Part shown: positions 8,499 to 18,199 of the stretch, in pieces | Layout of the letters: every line of letters starts with the position of its first letter | How positions within the stretch are numbered: the first letter of the stretch is position 1 | Assembly (NCBI RefSeq): GCF_030316895.1 | Contig: NZ_JASZYV010000001.1 | Coordinates: 1,426,001 to 1,490,000 of the forward strand | Length of the DNA: 64,000 nucleotides | Source of the DNA: Variovorax dokdonensis | GTDB lineage: Bacteria; Pseudomonadota; Gammaproteobacteria; Burkholderiales; Burkholderiaceae_C | Direction of reading: 5' to 3' | Program-made: the position numbers and the translations under genes | The notes under the pieces: model-generated | The model's input: only the letters and a program-made list of their open reading frames with translations | The model's database searches: none | What the model was told of the DNA's origin: nothing

Positions 8499-11400
8499 TC
8501 ATTCGGCCGCTGCCGGCCGCAGGTCGTCGTCGATGTGCGGATCGGCCGGCTGGCCGCGCAGCTTGCGCACCATGCGCCGGATCCAGTGCTCGATGTCGTC
8601 GATGTACGTGAACACGGCCGGCACCACCAGCAGGCTCAGCACCGTGGAGGTGATCAGACCGCCGATCACCGCCACCGCCATGGGCGAGCGGAAGCTCGAA
8701 TCCGCCGCGCCCAGGCCCAGCGCGATGGGCAGCATGCCCGCACCCATGGCCAGCGTGGTCATGATGATGGGCCGCGCGCGCTTGTGGCAGGCGTCGCGCA
8801 GGGCGTCCCATCGGCTCATGCCGTGGTCGCGCCGGGCGACGATGGCGTATTCCACCAGCAGGATGGAGTTCTTGGTGGCAATGCCCATCAGCATGATCAG
8901 TCCGATCAGCGAGGGCATCGAGAACGCCTTGTGCGCGATCAGCAGGCCCACGAACGCACCACCCAGCGCCAGCGGCAGCGCGCACAGGATGGTGACGGGA
9001 TGCAGGAAGTCCTTGAACAGCAGCACCAGCACGATGTAGATGCACAGCACGCCGGTCAGCATGGCCAGCCCGAAGCTGGCGAACAGCTCGCCCATCATCT
9101 CGGCATCGCCCACGGCGGCCTGGCGCACGCCGGGCGGCAGGTTCTTGATGGACGGCAGGTTGGCGACTGCCTCGGTCGCATCACCCAGGCCTACGCCGGA
9201 CAGCTCGATCTCGAAGTTCACGTTGCGCGAACGGTCGTAGCGGTCGATGACCGCCGGGCCGCCGGAAATGTCGAGTGTGGCCACCTGGTCGAGCATGACC
9301 GGCCCGCGCGCGCCCGGCACCGTGAGGCGCGACAGCAAGGGCAGGTCTTGCCGCGCCGAGTCTTCCAGCTTCACCACGATCGGAATCTGCCGCTGCGCCA
9401 GATTGAGCTTGGGCAGGTTCTGGTCGTAGTCGCCCACGGTGGCCACGCGCAGCGTTTCGGCGATGGCACTGCTGGTCACGCCAAGGTCGGCGGCGCGGGC
9501 GAAGTCCGGCCGCACGGCGATCTCGGGGCGGACCAGGCTGGCGGTGGACGTGATGTTGCCCAGGCCGGGAATGGTGCGCAGGTCTTTCTCGACCGCGCGG
9601 GCGGCGGTCGTCAGCGCCTGCGGGTCTTCGCCGGTCAGCACGAGGATGTACTTCTCGCCCGAGCCGCCCAGCCCGACCGTGGTGCGCACGCCCGGCATGT
9701 CGGACAGTGCCTGGCGGATGTTCTTCTCGATGGTCTGCTTGACCGGCCGGTCGCCACGCGGATCGATCTGGATCGTGAGCGTGGCCTTGCGCGTCTCGGG
9801 CACGCCGAAGCTGGCGAACGGATCGCCGCCCGCGCTGCCGCCGCCGATGGTGGTGTAGACGCTCTTCACATGCTTGACGCCCATCACGCGCTGGCGCACC
9901 TGCTCGGCTGCGGCGCTCGTCTGCTCCAGCGTCGCGCCCGGCGCCAGCGTGACGTACACCTGCGTCTGCGAGTTGTCGTCCGGCGGCACGAAACCGGTGG
10001 GCAGCAGCGGGATCATCGCGATCGAGCCGAAGAAGAAGAGGGTGGCCAGCACCATCGTCTTGAAACGATTGCGCATGCACCACTGCACCAGCCCCATGTA
10101 GCGCGAGAGCCAGCGCGGCTCCCTGTCCTCGTCCGCCATCGGCTTGAGGATGTAGGCGGCCATCATGGGCGTGAGCATGCGCGCCACGACCAGCGAGGCG
10201 AAGACGGCCAGCGAAGCCGTCCAGCCGAACTGCTTGAAGAACTTGCCGGCCACGCCGCTCATGAACGCGGTGGGCAGGAACACGGCGATCAGCGTGAAGG
10301 TGGTGGCGATCACCGCCAGGCCGATCTCGTCGGCCGCTTCCATGGCGGCTTCGTAGGGCGACTTGCCCATGCGCAGGTGGCGCACGATGTTCTCCACCTC
10401 GACGATGGCATCGTCCACCAGGATGCCGATCACCAGCGACATCGCCAGCAAGGTGACGACGTTGATCGAAAAGCCCAGGTAATGCATGCCGATGAAGGCC
10501 GGAATGGCCGACATCGGCAGCGCCACCGCCGAGACGAAAGTGGCGCGCAGATCCCGCAAGAACAGCCACACCACCAGCACCGCCAGGATGGCGCCTTCGT
10601 AGAGCAGGTGCAGCGAGCCCTCGTACTCTTCCTTGGCCGGATCGACGAAGTTGAAGGCCTCGGAGAGCTGGATGTCCGGCCGTTCGGCCGTGAGCTTGGC
10701 CAACTGCTCGCGCACGGCGGCGCCGACTTCCACCTCGCTCGCACCGCGGGCGCGGGCGACCTCGAAGCCGACCACAGGCTTGCCGTTGAGCAGGGCGGCG
10801 GCGCGGGGCTCGGCAATGGTGTCGGAGATGCGTGCCACCTGGTCCAGCCGCACGCGGCGCCCGTCGCGCAGCGGGATCTGGATGTTGGCCAGCTGGTCGG
10901 CCGATTCCACCGTCGCCAGCGTGCGCACCGGCTGTTCGCTGCCGCCCAGGTCGGTGCGGCCGCCGGCGCTTTCCACCTGCATCTGCCGCAACTGCTGCGA
11001 GATCTCGGCGGCGGTAACGCCCAGTGCCTGCAGGCGCAGCGGATCGAGGTCGATGTGCACCTGCCGAGTCACGCCGCCCACGCGGTTGACGGCGCCCACG
11101 CCCGGCAGCGCCAGCAGCATGCGCTGGATGTCGTTGTCCACGTACCAGGACAGGGCCTCGTCGTCCATGCGCGGCGACGCGATGGTGTAGGCCAGCACCG
11201 GCTGGGCGGCCAGATCGAGCTTGTTAACGACCGGATCGCGCAGGTCGGCCGGCAGGTCGGCGCGCACGCGCTGCACCGCCGAGCGGGTTTCGTCCAGGGC
11301 TTCCTGCAGCGGCTTTTCGAGCCGGAACTCGACGATCAGCGTCGCCGCGCCGTCCTGCACCTTGGTGGTGATGTGCTTGAGGCCCTGGATGGTGGCGACG

Positions 11401-11609
11401 GAGTTTTCGAGCTTGCGGGCCACGTCGTTCTCGAGCTGCGAGGGCGATGCGCCCGGCAGCGAGGCCGACACGGTGATGGTGGGCAGGTCGATGTCCGGAA
11501 AGTTCTGCACCTTCATGGCCTTGAAGGAATACAGGCCGGCAAGGGTGAGCAGCACGAACACCATCACCGCCGGAATCGGATTGCGGATGGACCAGGCGGA
11601 AACGTTCAT
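8499..11609 (-). CDS. RND efflux pump, inner membrane permease (HAE1 family)
   Basis: Proton-driven drug/metabolite exporter of 1036 residues, the normal length for AcrB/MexB-type pumps. There are 12 transmembrane helices with two large periplasmic loops. The N-terminal motif NFPDIDLPTITV follows helix 1. The proton-relay Asp pair of helix 4 is present (GILVDDAIVEVEN, Asp399-Asp400), and the duplicated second half has the matching LMGIATKNSILLVE segment. It is the last gene of an operon reading outer membrane factor, adaptor, pump. The adaptor stop is 49 bp upstream. The ATG at 11609 gives the typical MNVSAWSIRNPIP start for this subfamily. Substrates cannot be predicted; no local repressor gene is present in the operon. 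Confidence 0.93.
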   Translation of the reverse strand: MNVSAWSIRNPIPAVMVFVLLTLAGLYSFKAMKVQNFPDIDLPTITVSASLPGASPSQLENDVARKLENSVATIQGLKHITTKVQDGAATLIVEFRLEKPLQEALDETRSAVQRVRADLPADLRDPVVNKLDLAAQPVLAYTIASPRMDDEALSWYVDNDIQRMLLALPGVGAVNRVGGVTRQVHIDLDPLRLQALGVTAAEISQQLRQMQVESAGGRTDLGGSEQPVRTLATVESADQLANIQIPLRDGRRVRLDQVARISDTIAEPRAAALLNGKPVVGFEVARARGASEVEVGAAVREQLAKLTAERPDIQLSEAFNFVDPAKEEYEGSLHLLYEGAILAVLVVWLFLRDLRATFVSAVALPMSAIPAFIGMHYLGFSINVVTLLAMSLVIGILVDDAIVEVENIVRHLRMGKSPYEAAMEAADEIGLAVIATTFTLIAVFLPTAFMSGVAGKFFKQFGWTASLAVFASLVVARMLTPMMAAYILKPMADEDREPRWLSRYMGLVQWCMRNRFKTMVLATLFFFGSIAMIPLLPTGFVPPDDNSQTQVYVTLAPGATLEQTSAAAEQVRQRVMGVKHVKSVYTTIGGGSAGGDPFASFGVPETRKATLTIQIDPRGDRPVKQTIEKNIRQALSDMPGVRTTVGLGGSGEKYILVLTGEDPQALTTAARAVEKDLRTIPGLGNITSTASLVRPEIAVRPDFARAADLGVTSSAIAETLRVATVGDYDQNLPKLNLAQRQIPIVVKLEDSARQDLPLLSRLTVPGARGPVMLDQVATLDISGGPAVIDRYDRSRNVNFEIELSGVGLGDATEAVANLPSIKNLPPGVRQAAVGDAEMMGELFASFGLAMLTGVLCIYIVLVLLFKDFLHPVTILCALPLALGGAFVGLLIAHKAFSMPSLIGLIMLMGIATKNSILLVEYAIVARRDHGMSRWDALRDACHKRARPIIMTTLAMGAGMLPIALGLGAADSSFRSPMAVAVIGGLITSTVLSLLVVPAVFTYIDDIEHWIRRMVRKLRGQPADPHIDDDLRPAAAE

Positions 11610-11658
11610 GGCGGAAGTCCGAAAAAAGATGCAGCGGTGGCGTGCCTTGGCCGCGCGT

Positions 11659-12885
11659 TCAGTTGCTCTTGGCGGGCGGGGCGGTTGCGGCGGGCGCGGC
11701 CGGCGCGGCCCCAGCTCCGGGCGCGTCGACCACGCGGACCAGGTCGCCGTCGTTGAGGAAGCCCGCGCCCTGGACCACGACCTTCGCATCGGCCGGCAGC
11801 GGCGTCGTCACCTCGACCCGGTCGCCGACACGGCGGCCGATCTCGATCTTGGTCTGGCGCACCCGCTGGTCGGGCTGTAGCACCATCACGTTGTTGAAGC
11901 CGTCGCGCGGCACGATGGACTGCTGCGGCACCGTCACCGCCCGGCTCTTGCCCAGCTCGAACACGCCGCTGGCGAACATGCCGGGCTTGAGAGAAGCGGG
12001 CGTTGCGTCCGCGCCCTGCAGGCTTGGCAGATCGACGTAGATGAGCGCGTTGCGCGTTTGCGGATCGACCGTCGGCGCCACACTGCGCACGGTGCCGCGC
12101 GCCTGCGCGCCGCTGGCGCCGGTCACCACTGCAGGCGTGCCGATGGCGATGCGCCCCAGTTCGCTGGCGATGACTTCGGCTCGCCATTCCAGGCGCCCCT
12201 GGCGGATCAGCCGAAAGAGCTCGGTGCCCGCCTGAACCACGCTGCCCACGGTGGCGCTGCGCGCGGAAATCACGCCGTCATCCGGGGCCAGCACACGGGT
12301 GTTGCCCATGCGCACCTGCTGCGCCGCCAGGGCCGCCTTGGCGGCCTCGACCCGCGCCTTGGCGGTCTGCTCGGCGGTCACGTACTGATTGATCTGCTGC
12401 TGGCTCAGCGCGCCGGTGGCGTCCAGCGTGCGGGCGCGCTTGGCCGTTCCGGCGGCGTCGGCGGCCGTGGCCTGTGCCTCGACCAGCGCTGCCTTGGCCT
12501 GGGCCACGTCGGCGTTCACAGATTCCGGTGCGAAGGTGGCCAGCACCTGACCCTTCTTCACGCGGTCGCCCACGTTCACGCGCACGTCGGCCAGGCGCAG
12601 GCCGCTTGCTTCGGAGCCCACGCTGGCTTCCTGCCAGGCCGCGATGTTGCCGTTGGCGGGCAGCTGGATGGTCAGCTCGGCTTCTTCGGGCGCCGCCACC
12701 GTCACGGTGAGGGTGGGGCGCTGCTGCGTGCCCGCCGCCGGCGCTCCGGCCTTGGCGGGAGCCGGCCCGGCATCGGCTTTCGTGTCGGGCTTGCGCAGGA
12801 GGAAGAAGGCCGCGGCGGCCAGCACGAGCACCACCACGATGGCGATGACGATGCGTTGGCGCGAGTTGGAACGTTGGAGGCTCAT
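11659..12885 (-). CDS. RND efflux periplasmic adaptor (HlyD/AcrA family)
   Basis: Membrane fusion protein of 408 residues that bridges the RND pump and the outer membrane channel. A single N-terminal anchor helix (about residues 11-29) is followed by a Lys/Ala/Pro linker. Then come the half-lipoyl domain (around GSEASGLRLADVRVNVGDRV), an alpha-hairpin rich in Ala and Gln (about 130-195), the second lipoyl half, a beta-barrel domain and a membrane-proximal domain. The C-terminus is an Ala/Pro-rich low-complexity tail. Its start codon overlaps the stop of the outer membrane factor gene by four bases (ATGA), so translation is probably coupled. Confidence 0.92.
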   Translation of the reverse strand: MSLQRSNSRQRIVIAIVVVLVLAAAAFFLLRKPDTKADAGPAPAKAGAPAAGTQQRPTLTVTVAAPEEAELTIQLPANGNIAAWQEASVGSEASGLRLADVRVNVGDRVKKGQVLATFAPESVNADVAQAKAALVEAQATAADAAGTAKRARTLDATGALSQQQINQYVTAEQTAKARVEAAKAALAAQQVRMGNTRVLAPDDGVISARSATVGSVVQAGTELFRLIRQGRLEWRAEVIASELGRIAIGTPAVVTGASGAQARGTVRSVAPTVDPQTRNALIYVDLPSLQGADATPASLKPGMFASGVFELGKSRAVTVPQQSIVPRDGFNNVMVLQPDQRVRQTKIEIGRRVGDRVEVTTPLPADAKVVVQGAGFLNDGDLVRVVDAPGAGAAPAAPAATAPPAKSN

Positions 12886-14405
12886 GGTCGGGTCGTGGCG
12901 GTGGTCGCAGCCGGCGCTGCGGCGGTCGAGACGGTGGCGGGGGCCGAACTGGGGGAGGAAGAGGCCGCGGGGACAGCGCCGACCGTCGGCGCGCCGTCGC
13001 TGCCGGGCCGCTGCCAGCCACCGCCCATGGCACGGTAGAGGGTGACGAAGGCTTCCGCGCGTTCGCGCTGCAGGCCGACGAGGGTGGTCTGGGCCACGAA
13101 GAGTTGGCGCCGTGCGTCTTCCAGTTCGAACAGGCTGGCCAGGCCGCTGTCGAAGCGCGCCTGGGTGGCGGCAAACGAACGCTGCGAGTTGTCCACGGCC
13201 ACCTGGGCGTCGGTATGGCGGTCCTGGCTGCTTTGCAGCGACAGCAGGGCCGATTCAACCTCGCGCACCGCCTGCCGCACGGTCGAGCGGTATTGCGCCA
13301 CCGATTCGTCGTAGCGGGCGCGCGCGGCTTCCGCATTGGCGGCGCGGGTGCCGGCGTCGAAGATCGGGATGTCCAGCGCCAGGGGCCCGATGGTCCAGGT
13401 GTCGAGTGACTGCTGGAAGCCGCTGACGCGGAACTGCGTGATGCCGATGTTGCCCTGTAGGGTCAGGCGCGGCAGCCGCCGTGCCTGGGCGGCACCGGCC
13501 GATGCACTGGCGGCCGCCACGGCTCGCTCGGCAGCGAACACATCCGGCCGCTGCGCCAGCGTCTGCGCCGGCAACGGGCCCACCGCGATCTCGCCCAGAG
13601 GCGGCGGCACCAGCGGCGCGGCGTCGAGCCGGGCATCGAGCGTGGCGGCATCCAGCCCGGTGAGGGCGACCAGCGCCTTGCGATACAGCGCGCATTGGGT
13701 GCGCTGCTGCACGAGACGGGAGTTGCCGTCGGCGGCGGTGGCGCGGGCGCGTGCGGCATCGGCCGGCGCCTGGAAGCCGGCATTGGCGGCCAGGTCGGTC
13801 AGGCGTGCGGTCTCGTTGCGCGAGCGCGTGTCGGAGGCCTGCACCTGCAACTGGCCCTGGCAGGCGCGCTCGTCGAAATAGGTGTTGGCCGTCTCGGCAG
13901 CCACCGACACCCGTGCCGCATGCCAGCGCGCCTGCGCGCCTTCGAGTTGCGCCTGGGCGGCGTCGCGGCTGGCGGCCAGGCCGCCGAACAGGTCGATCTC
14001 CCAGCTCGATGCCAGGCCGGCCTGCAGCATCGTCATCGGCGTGAGGGTCTGGCCGGGACTGGCCTGCATCAGGGCATTGCCGCGCTGTGCCGACAGGTTC
14101 CCGTTCAGGTTGGGGATCATCGCGGCGCCGGCGGCCACGCGGTCCGCGCTCGCCTCGGAGATGCGCGCGGCGGCGCTGGCGATGTCGGGGCTCTCGGCCT
14201 GTGCGGCGCTGATCAGGTCGACCAGCAGCGGATCGTCCAGGCGCTTCCACCACTCGGCCATCAGCACCACCGCGCCGCCGTGGGGCAGCGGCACGTGCCA
14301 CTGCGCCGGCGTGGGGTCGGGGGCTTTTTCGGGCGGCCTTGAGACGCAGCCAGCCGACAACAGCAAGGCGCCCAGGCAGGGCGCGAACAGACCTGGAATC
14401 CTCAT
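12882..14405 (-). CDS. RND efflux outer membrane factor lipoprotein (NodT/OprM family)
   Basis: TolC-like outer membrane channel of 507 residues and first gene of the efflux operon. The signal peptide ends in the lipobox LLSAGC (Cys20), as in OprM/NodT lipoproteins. Two OEP repeats follow, each with long Ala-rich helices; characteristic segments are SSWEIDLFGG in the first half and AARYD-type helices in the second half. The ATG at 14405 was chosen because it places the lipobox correctly; in-frame sequence continues upstream without a stop but is not protein-like. The C-terminus is an Ala/Ser/Pro/Thr-rich tail. Having the channel gene first rather than last is less usual, but seen in several betaproteobacterial operons. 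Confidence 0.9.
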   Translation of the reverse strand: MRIPGLFAPCLGALLLSAGCVSRPPEKAPDPTPAQWHVPLPHGGAVVLMAEWWKRLDDPLLVDLISAAQAESPDIASAAARISEASADRVAAGAAMIPNLNGNLSAQRGNALMQASPGQTLTPMTMLQAGLASSWEIDLFGGLAASRDAAQAQLEGAQARWHAARVSVAAETANTYFDERACQGQLQVQASDTRSRNETARLTDLAANAGFQAPADAARARATAADGNSRLVQQRTQCALYRKALVALTGLDAATLDARLDAAPLVPPPLGEIAVGPLPAQTLAQRPDVFAAERAVAAASASAGAAQARRLPRLTLQGNIGITQFRVSGFQQSLDTWTIGPLALDIPIFDAGTRAANAEAARARYDESVAQYRSTVRQAVREVESALLSLQSSQDRHTDAQVAVDNSQRSFAATQARFDSGLASLFELEDARRQLFVAQTTLVGLQRERAEAFVTLYRAMGGGWQRPGSDGAPTVGAVPAASSSPSSAPATVSTAAAPAATTATTRP

Positions 14406-14882
14406 GGTCGAAGACGAACGGTGCTCGCTCGTGGCGAGTGGTTTTGCGCCGGCCGTCGCGATCGCAATGGCAGGCGCTGTGGACGGGATCGCCGGGCCGC
14501 GCGGGGGGTGCGCTGCCGGCAGCAGGCGAGCATAGCAACACGGCGCGTGCAAACCGACGATGGGCACTGTCCCAGGGCGAGTTTCTGGGTGGCGTCCTAC
14601 AAGGAAAAAACAACGCATGGCGAGCCGCCACGGCTGGGGTGGGCCGTCAAGGTTCTTGCGCGCCGGGCAAGAAAGTCTTGATGTGCTGACAGGTGTGGGG
14701 ATCCTTGGGCGGGGCTGGGGGAGTTTGTGCTGGCGGCGATCGGCCAGGAGCTGACGTTCGTTGCTTCGATCGAACTGACTCCACTCGATTGAGTAGGTTG
14801 GGCCGTTGAAGGTGCGTGCACACCAACTCGCACTCATTCAACAATCGGCCAACAGCCGACCTTCAGTCTCTATCTTCAAATC
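14406..14882. other. 477-bp intergenic region, divergent promoter area
   Basis: It separates the efflux operon (left, minus strand) from a small membrane protein gene (right, plus strand), so it must hold both promoters. I see no convincing gene, RNA structure or regulator site. The right third falls in G+C content, merging into the low-G+C small gene. Confidence 0.5.
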
Positions 14883-15122
14883 ATGAGAACAGCGACATTC
14901 GTCCTTGTGCTTGGAGTCTTCTTGACACTTCCCTGTGTTCTCATGTGTGCGCTCTTCACCAAGAACTATTTTGAGCTTGCATTCCCAGCCAGAAGACCAA
15001 GGCTCTTGGAGGAACGCTCGCTGAGCGACGCAATCGTCGCCTACCTGACACGTCTCTTTCTGATTTTCGTCCTCGGACTGAGCGCCATCTATCTCGTCAA
15101 CGTCATCCGAAATGCCGTCTGA
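14883..15122 (+). CDS. Small two-helix membrane protein, unknown
   Basis: A 79-residue frame with two clear hydrophobic helices (about residues 4-26 and 52-74) separated by a short charged loop containing FPARRPRLLEERS. The first helix has two cysteines. The G+C content is about half, well below the neighbours. That argues against a chance open frame in high-G+C DNA and hints at a recently acquired or weakly expressed gene. There is no clear ribosome binding site. The topology would place both ends on the same side of the membrane. No family recognised. Confidence 0.5.
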   Translation: MRTATFVLVLGVFLTLPCVLMCALFTKNYFELAFPARRPRLLEERSLSDAIVAYLTRLFLIFVLGLSAIYLVNVIRNAV

Positions 15123-15423
15123 CAGGATGGACAGGGGCCCATTTCCGCAGGTTCCGCCAGCCCGCCGGTACTTCCGCAATGGGCGCCGAACTGGCGCCGG
15201 CGAGCTCCGGCAGAATCCGGCCAGAACCGGTCAGTCGCTGACGCCGCCCACCTGCACTCGGAAGCTGACATTCGCCGCCCCCGGCCTCGATAGAACGATT
15301 TGGTAGATGCGCAGGCTGCGCTATGCCAGGTTCTTGCATTAGGGGCAATTGCCTACGTTCCGATGGCGGCGTAATGTATTGCTCGGCGGAAATACCGAGC
15401 ACGTACCGAAGAGGGCATCAAAG
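15123..15423. other. 301-bp gap before the DUF1254 gene
   Basis: No gene or RNA is evident. The last 60 bp before the downstream start are AT-richer and probably hold its promoter. Several short GGCGCC palindromes occur near 15183-15200 without a clear meaning. Confidence 0.4.
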
Positions 15424-16869
15424 ATGGCAGGAGCACGGCAAAGGGCGTATCTGATGGTCATGGCAGCACTGCTGCCTTTGGGACCTGCCATCGGCCAGGA
15501 GGGCTACCAGTTCAAGGGCGGCTTCCCAACGCCGGCCACGGTGAGGAAGGCATATGACGATGCCGACCTGACGCGTGCCATCCAAACCTACAAGTTCTTC
15601 TATCCATCGGTGTCGATTGCTGCCACCTGGGATGGGAATGAGAAGGCCGGCCTCGTGCCGAACAAGACGGCCATGCTTTTGATGGGAAGTCCCTACCAGA
15701 CCGTGTTCACCCCGAACTCGGATACTCCCTACGCTGGTATCAATGTGGACCTGTCCAGCGGCCCGATGGTGGTGGAGTTGCCTCCTGGTCCGCTCATCTG
15801 CGTGGTCAACGATATGAACCAGCGATGGGTGATGGACATGGGTCTCCCAGGGCCCGATGAGGGGAAGGGAGGCAAGCACTTGATTCTCCCTCCCGGTTAC
15901 AAGGGCGACGTGCCGGCTGGCTACTATGTGGCGACTGCCACGTCCAACCGGGCCCTCATGTTGATGCGCGTCATTCCCGCGAATGGCGACGTGGACGGGG
16001 CCATCGCGAGGCTCAAGACCATCAAGTTCTATCCGCTCAACCGGCCGGCCGACTGGCCTGAACTCGCCTGGGCGCCCATCGGCGACCGACCGGGGGAGTT
16101 CACGCCGGGACCGTGGGAGAACAACATCGGCTACTGGAAGCGCTTGCATCAATTGATTGACGCTGAGCCGCCATATGAAGCCTATCGAATGAACTACGGG
16201 GAGCTTGCGGCTCTGGGTATCGAGAAAGGCAAGCCGTTCGAACCGGATGCGCGCATGACAGCCATCCTCGAGAAAGCCGCTCGAATCGCCAATGCTCAGA
16301 TGCGAGTGCAGTCGTTCGCTGACCGCAGGCCAGACCGCGTCATGTGGCCGGACCGAAAGTGGGAGTGGGCGACGCTGAGGCCCGAGAACGGTACGTTTGA
16401 CCTGCCCACCTACAAAGACCTAGACGCTCGAGCGAAGTGGTTCTACCAAGCGCAAATCGAGTCGCCGGCGATGTTCAGGCGCACAGCCGCCGCCGGGTCG
16501 CTCTACTGGCTTGGTACGCGAGATGCTTCCGGAGCCTACCTGGACGGCGCCAAGACGTACAAGCTCACGGTGCCCTTGCCGGTGCCGGGCAAGCTCTTTT
16601 GGTCGGTCACCCTTTACGACCCGCATACGCGAAGCGAATTGCTCACTGACCAGGGAAAGGCGGCACTGCGCTCGATGGTCGAACTCAAGGATGCCACGGG
16701 TGGTTCCGTCGACCTGTACTTCGGCCCCAAACCTCCCCCCGGACACGAGGCTCGCTGGCTCAAAACCACCCCCGGCAAAGGCTGGTTCACGTACTTCCGT
16801 ATCTATGGGCCTGAGCAAGGGGCCTTCGATAGAAGCTGGAAGCCGGGAGACTTCGAACTGGTTCGATAG
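15424..16869 (+). CDS. Exported DUF1254/DUF1214 protein
   Basis: A 481-residue exported protein. A signal peptide (MAGARQRAYLM to about residue 27, cleaved near AIGQ) precedes a DUF1254 domain, with the typical TPNSDTPYAGINVDLSSGP segment near residue 100, and a C-terminal DUF1214 domain with KLFWSVTLYDPHTRSELLT (about 395-415). This two-domain family is widespread in proteobacteria and mycobacteria and has no firmly established enzymatic activity; it is often annotated as a murein-related or lipid-associated protein without proof. The ATG at 15424 was preferred over an upstream ATG at 15349, because it starts directly with the signal peptide. Monocistronic, with moderate G+C. Confidence 0.85.
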   Translation: MAGARQRAYLMVMAALLPLGPAIGQEGYQFKGGFPTPATVRKAYDDADLTRAIQTYKFFYPSVSIAATWDGNEKAGLVPNKTAMLLMGSPYQTVFTPNSDTPYAGINVDLSSGPMVVELPPGPLICVVNDMNQRWVMDMGLPGPDEGKGGKHLILPPGYKGDVPAGYYVATATSNRALMLMRVIPANGDVDGAIARLKTIKFYPLNRPADWPELAWAPIGDRPGEFTPGPWENNIGYWKRLHQLIDAEPPYEAYRMNYGELAALGIEKGKPFEPDARMTAILEKAARIANAQMRVQSFADRRPDRVMWPDRKWEWATLRPENGTFDLPTYKDLDARAKWFYQAQIESPAMFRRTAAAGSLYWLGTRDASGAYLDGAKTYKLTVPLPVPGKLFWSVTLYDPHTRSELLTDQGKAALRSMVELKDATGGSVDLYFGPKPPPGHEARWLKTTPGKGWFTYFRIYGPEQGAFDRSWKPGDFELVR

Positions 16870-17179
16870 CTTCGCCTTTCACCGCTGCTGACAACGCGGG
16901 GAACACCTGTTGCGAGTTGGGAATGACAGCTTGGTCCGAACCGCTTGGGGTCCGCTCAGGGCCCACAGCGGCTGTACCTGAAGCTCCGTTCCGGACATTG
17001 AACGTAGGTCCGCTTTCAAGAAGTCCCGATGTCTGCAGCGGGCGCAAACGAGTCGACCGACGGTATCGCGGCAACGTCCGGTCAGTGCCCTAGGCGGAAC
17101 CAGCGCTCATTCGGCCTTGGAACTCTTCCGATGTTCCGCTTGCGCAGCGATCGCGAACCTGCGAATGTTCCCTGGCACT
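16870..17179. other. 310-bp convergent gap
   Basis: Region between the DUF1254 gene and the convergent GT25 gene. I see no protein-like frame, no U-tract terminator and no repeat. It has the patchy look of decayed sequence, but nothing identifiable. Confidence 0.4.
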
Positions 17180-18130
17180 TCATAGATCAGAGGCCATCGA
17201 AAGAAGCGCGACCAGCCCAATGGCGATCCATGCGATGGGCATGCGCAACACGCGACCGATCGTCCCCCATCGCAACCTGCTCGAATGCGCATGCAGGGCG
17301 TGAACGCCACCAAAGTACACGCGCATGAGTTCGGTTCGAGCCCTGAAGATCATGGCGGGCCCGCGCCGATACCAGCGCAACTTGAACAGCTTCAAGCGCT
17401 GCCGATCGCCGATGGTGCTCACCAGGTTGGTGTCTGACGGACAGGGCGATGGAGTAACCGTTCGCAGCTTCAGACCGAAGAGCCATGCCCGCTCCAGCGC
17501 GTGATCGTAGGGCAGCTGCATGGGAAGGAGTCTTTCCACCAGAACCTCGGCGGCCCGTCGGTTGAACAGAATGCTGTTCGAGTTCATCAGGCGCGACAAG
17601 GGTACGGCCAACGCATAGTGCTCGGACAGGTCTTCAATGCGAACCGGGGTCCCGGAGTGAAAGCTGGAAAGCTTGACGACGTCCCACTCGTCGTTGAGGC
17701 TGATCAGGCGGCTCAGCAAGTGCTGAAAATCGTCAGGAAAGTCGGCGTCGTCCTCGAGCACCAGGGCCCAGCTCCAAGGCCCTGAAAGAAATTCTCGCAG
17801 TGCCCTCACGTGGGAAAGGTAGCAGCCGACCTCGGCGGCGTTCAAGTGCTTGCCGTGGTTGCGACGGTACCCTGTCGAGTCCACCTCTGGGGTGCACGAA
17901 AGATCCAAGGTGCTGCCGTCGATCGCTGGCACACGTATCCACGGCAGGCCAGCGCGGGACAGGCGTTGGCCCATCGCACTGAGGCGATCGGGCGAACGGT
18001 CCAGGTTGATGACGAACGTTTGGAAGCGCGGGTGAATGGGCACGGTATCGAATGCGGGGGCGGCGGCGGCATTCTTGGCGGCCAAAATGAATGGCTGCTG
18101 AACAACTCGCCATCCCCAGCGCGCGAACAC
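17180..18130 (-). CDS. Glycosyltransferase family 25 protein
   Basis: Enzyme of the GT25 family, which adds sugars (often beta-galactose) to lipooligosaccharide. The 316-residue protein shows the family start FVINLDRSPDRLSAM (39-53), the acceptor-side motif NAAEVGCYLSHVRA (97-110) and the catalytic/metal motif LEDDAD (125-130). After the catalytic domain comes a long basic region and a C-terminal hydrophobic helix (about 295-312), which would anchor it to the inner face of the cytoplasmic membrane. The gene stands alone, 69 bp from the end of glgX, on the same strand. It is likely involved in outer core or surface glycan decoration; the exact sugar is unknown. Confidence 0.85.
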   Translation of the reverse strand: MFARWGWRVVQQPFILAAKNAAAAPAFDTVPIHPRFQTFVINLDRSPDRLSAMGQRLSRAGLPWIRVPAIDGSTLDLSCTPEVDSTGYRRNHGKHLNAAEVGCYLSHVRALREFLSGPWSWALVLEDDADFPDDFQHLLSRLISLNDEWDVVKLSSFHSGTPVRIEDLSEHYALAVPLSRLMNSNSILFNRRAAEVLVERLLPMQLPYDHALERAWLFGLKLRTVTPSPCPSDTNLVSTIGDRQRLKLFKLRWYRRGPAMIFRARTELMRVYFGGVHALHAHSSRLRWGTIGRVLRMPIAWIAIGLVALLSMASDL

Positions 18131-18199
18131 TCATCGCTAACGCGCACGAGCCTGGGCAGTCCAAAACGTGCCCTCTTGCTGCGATGCCACCGGCAGCGA

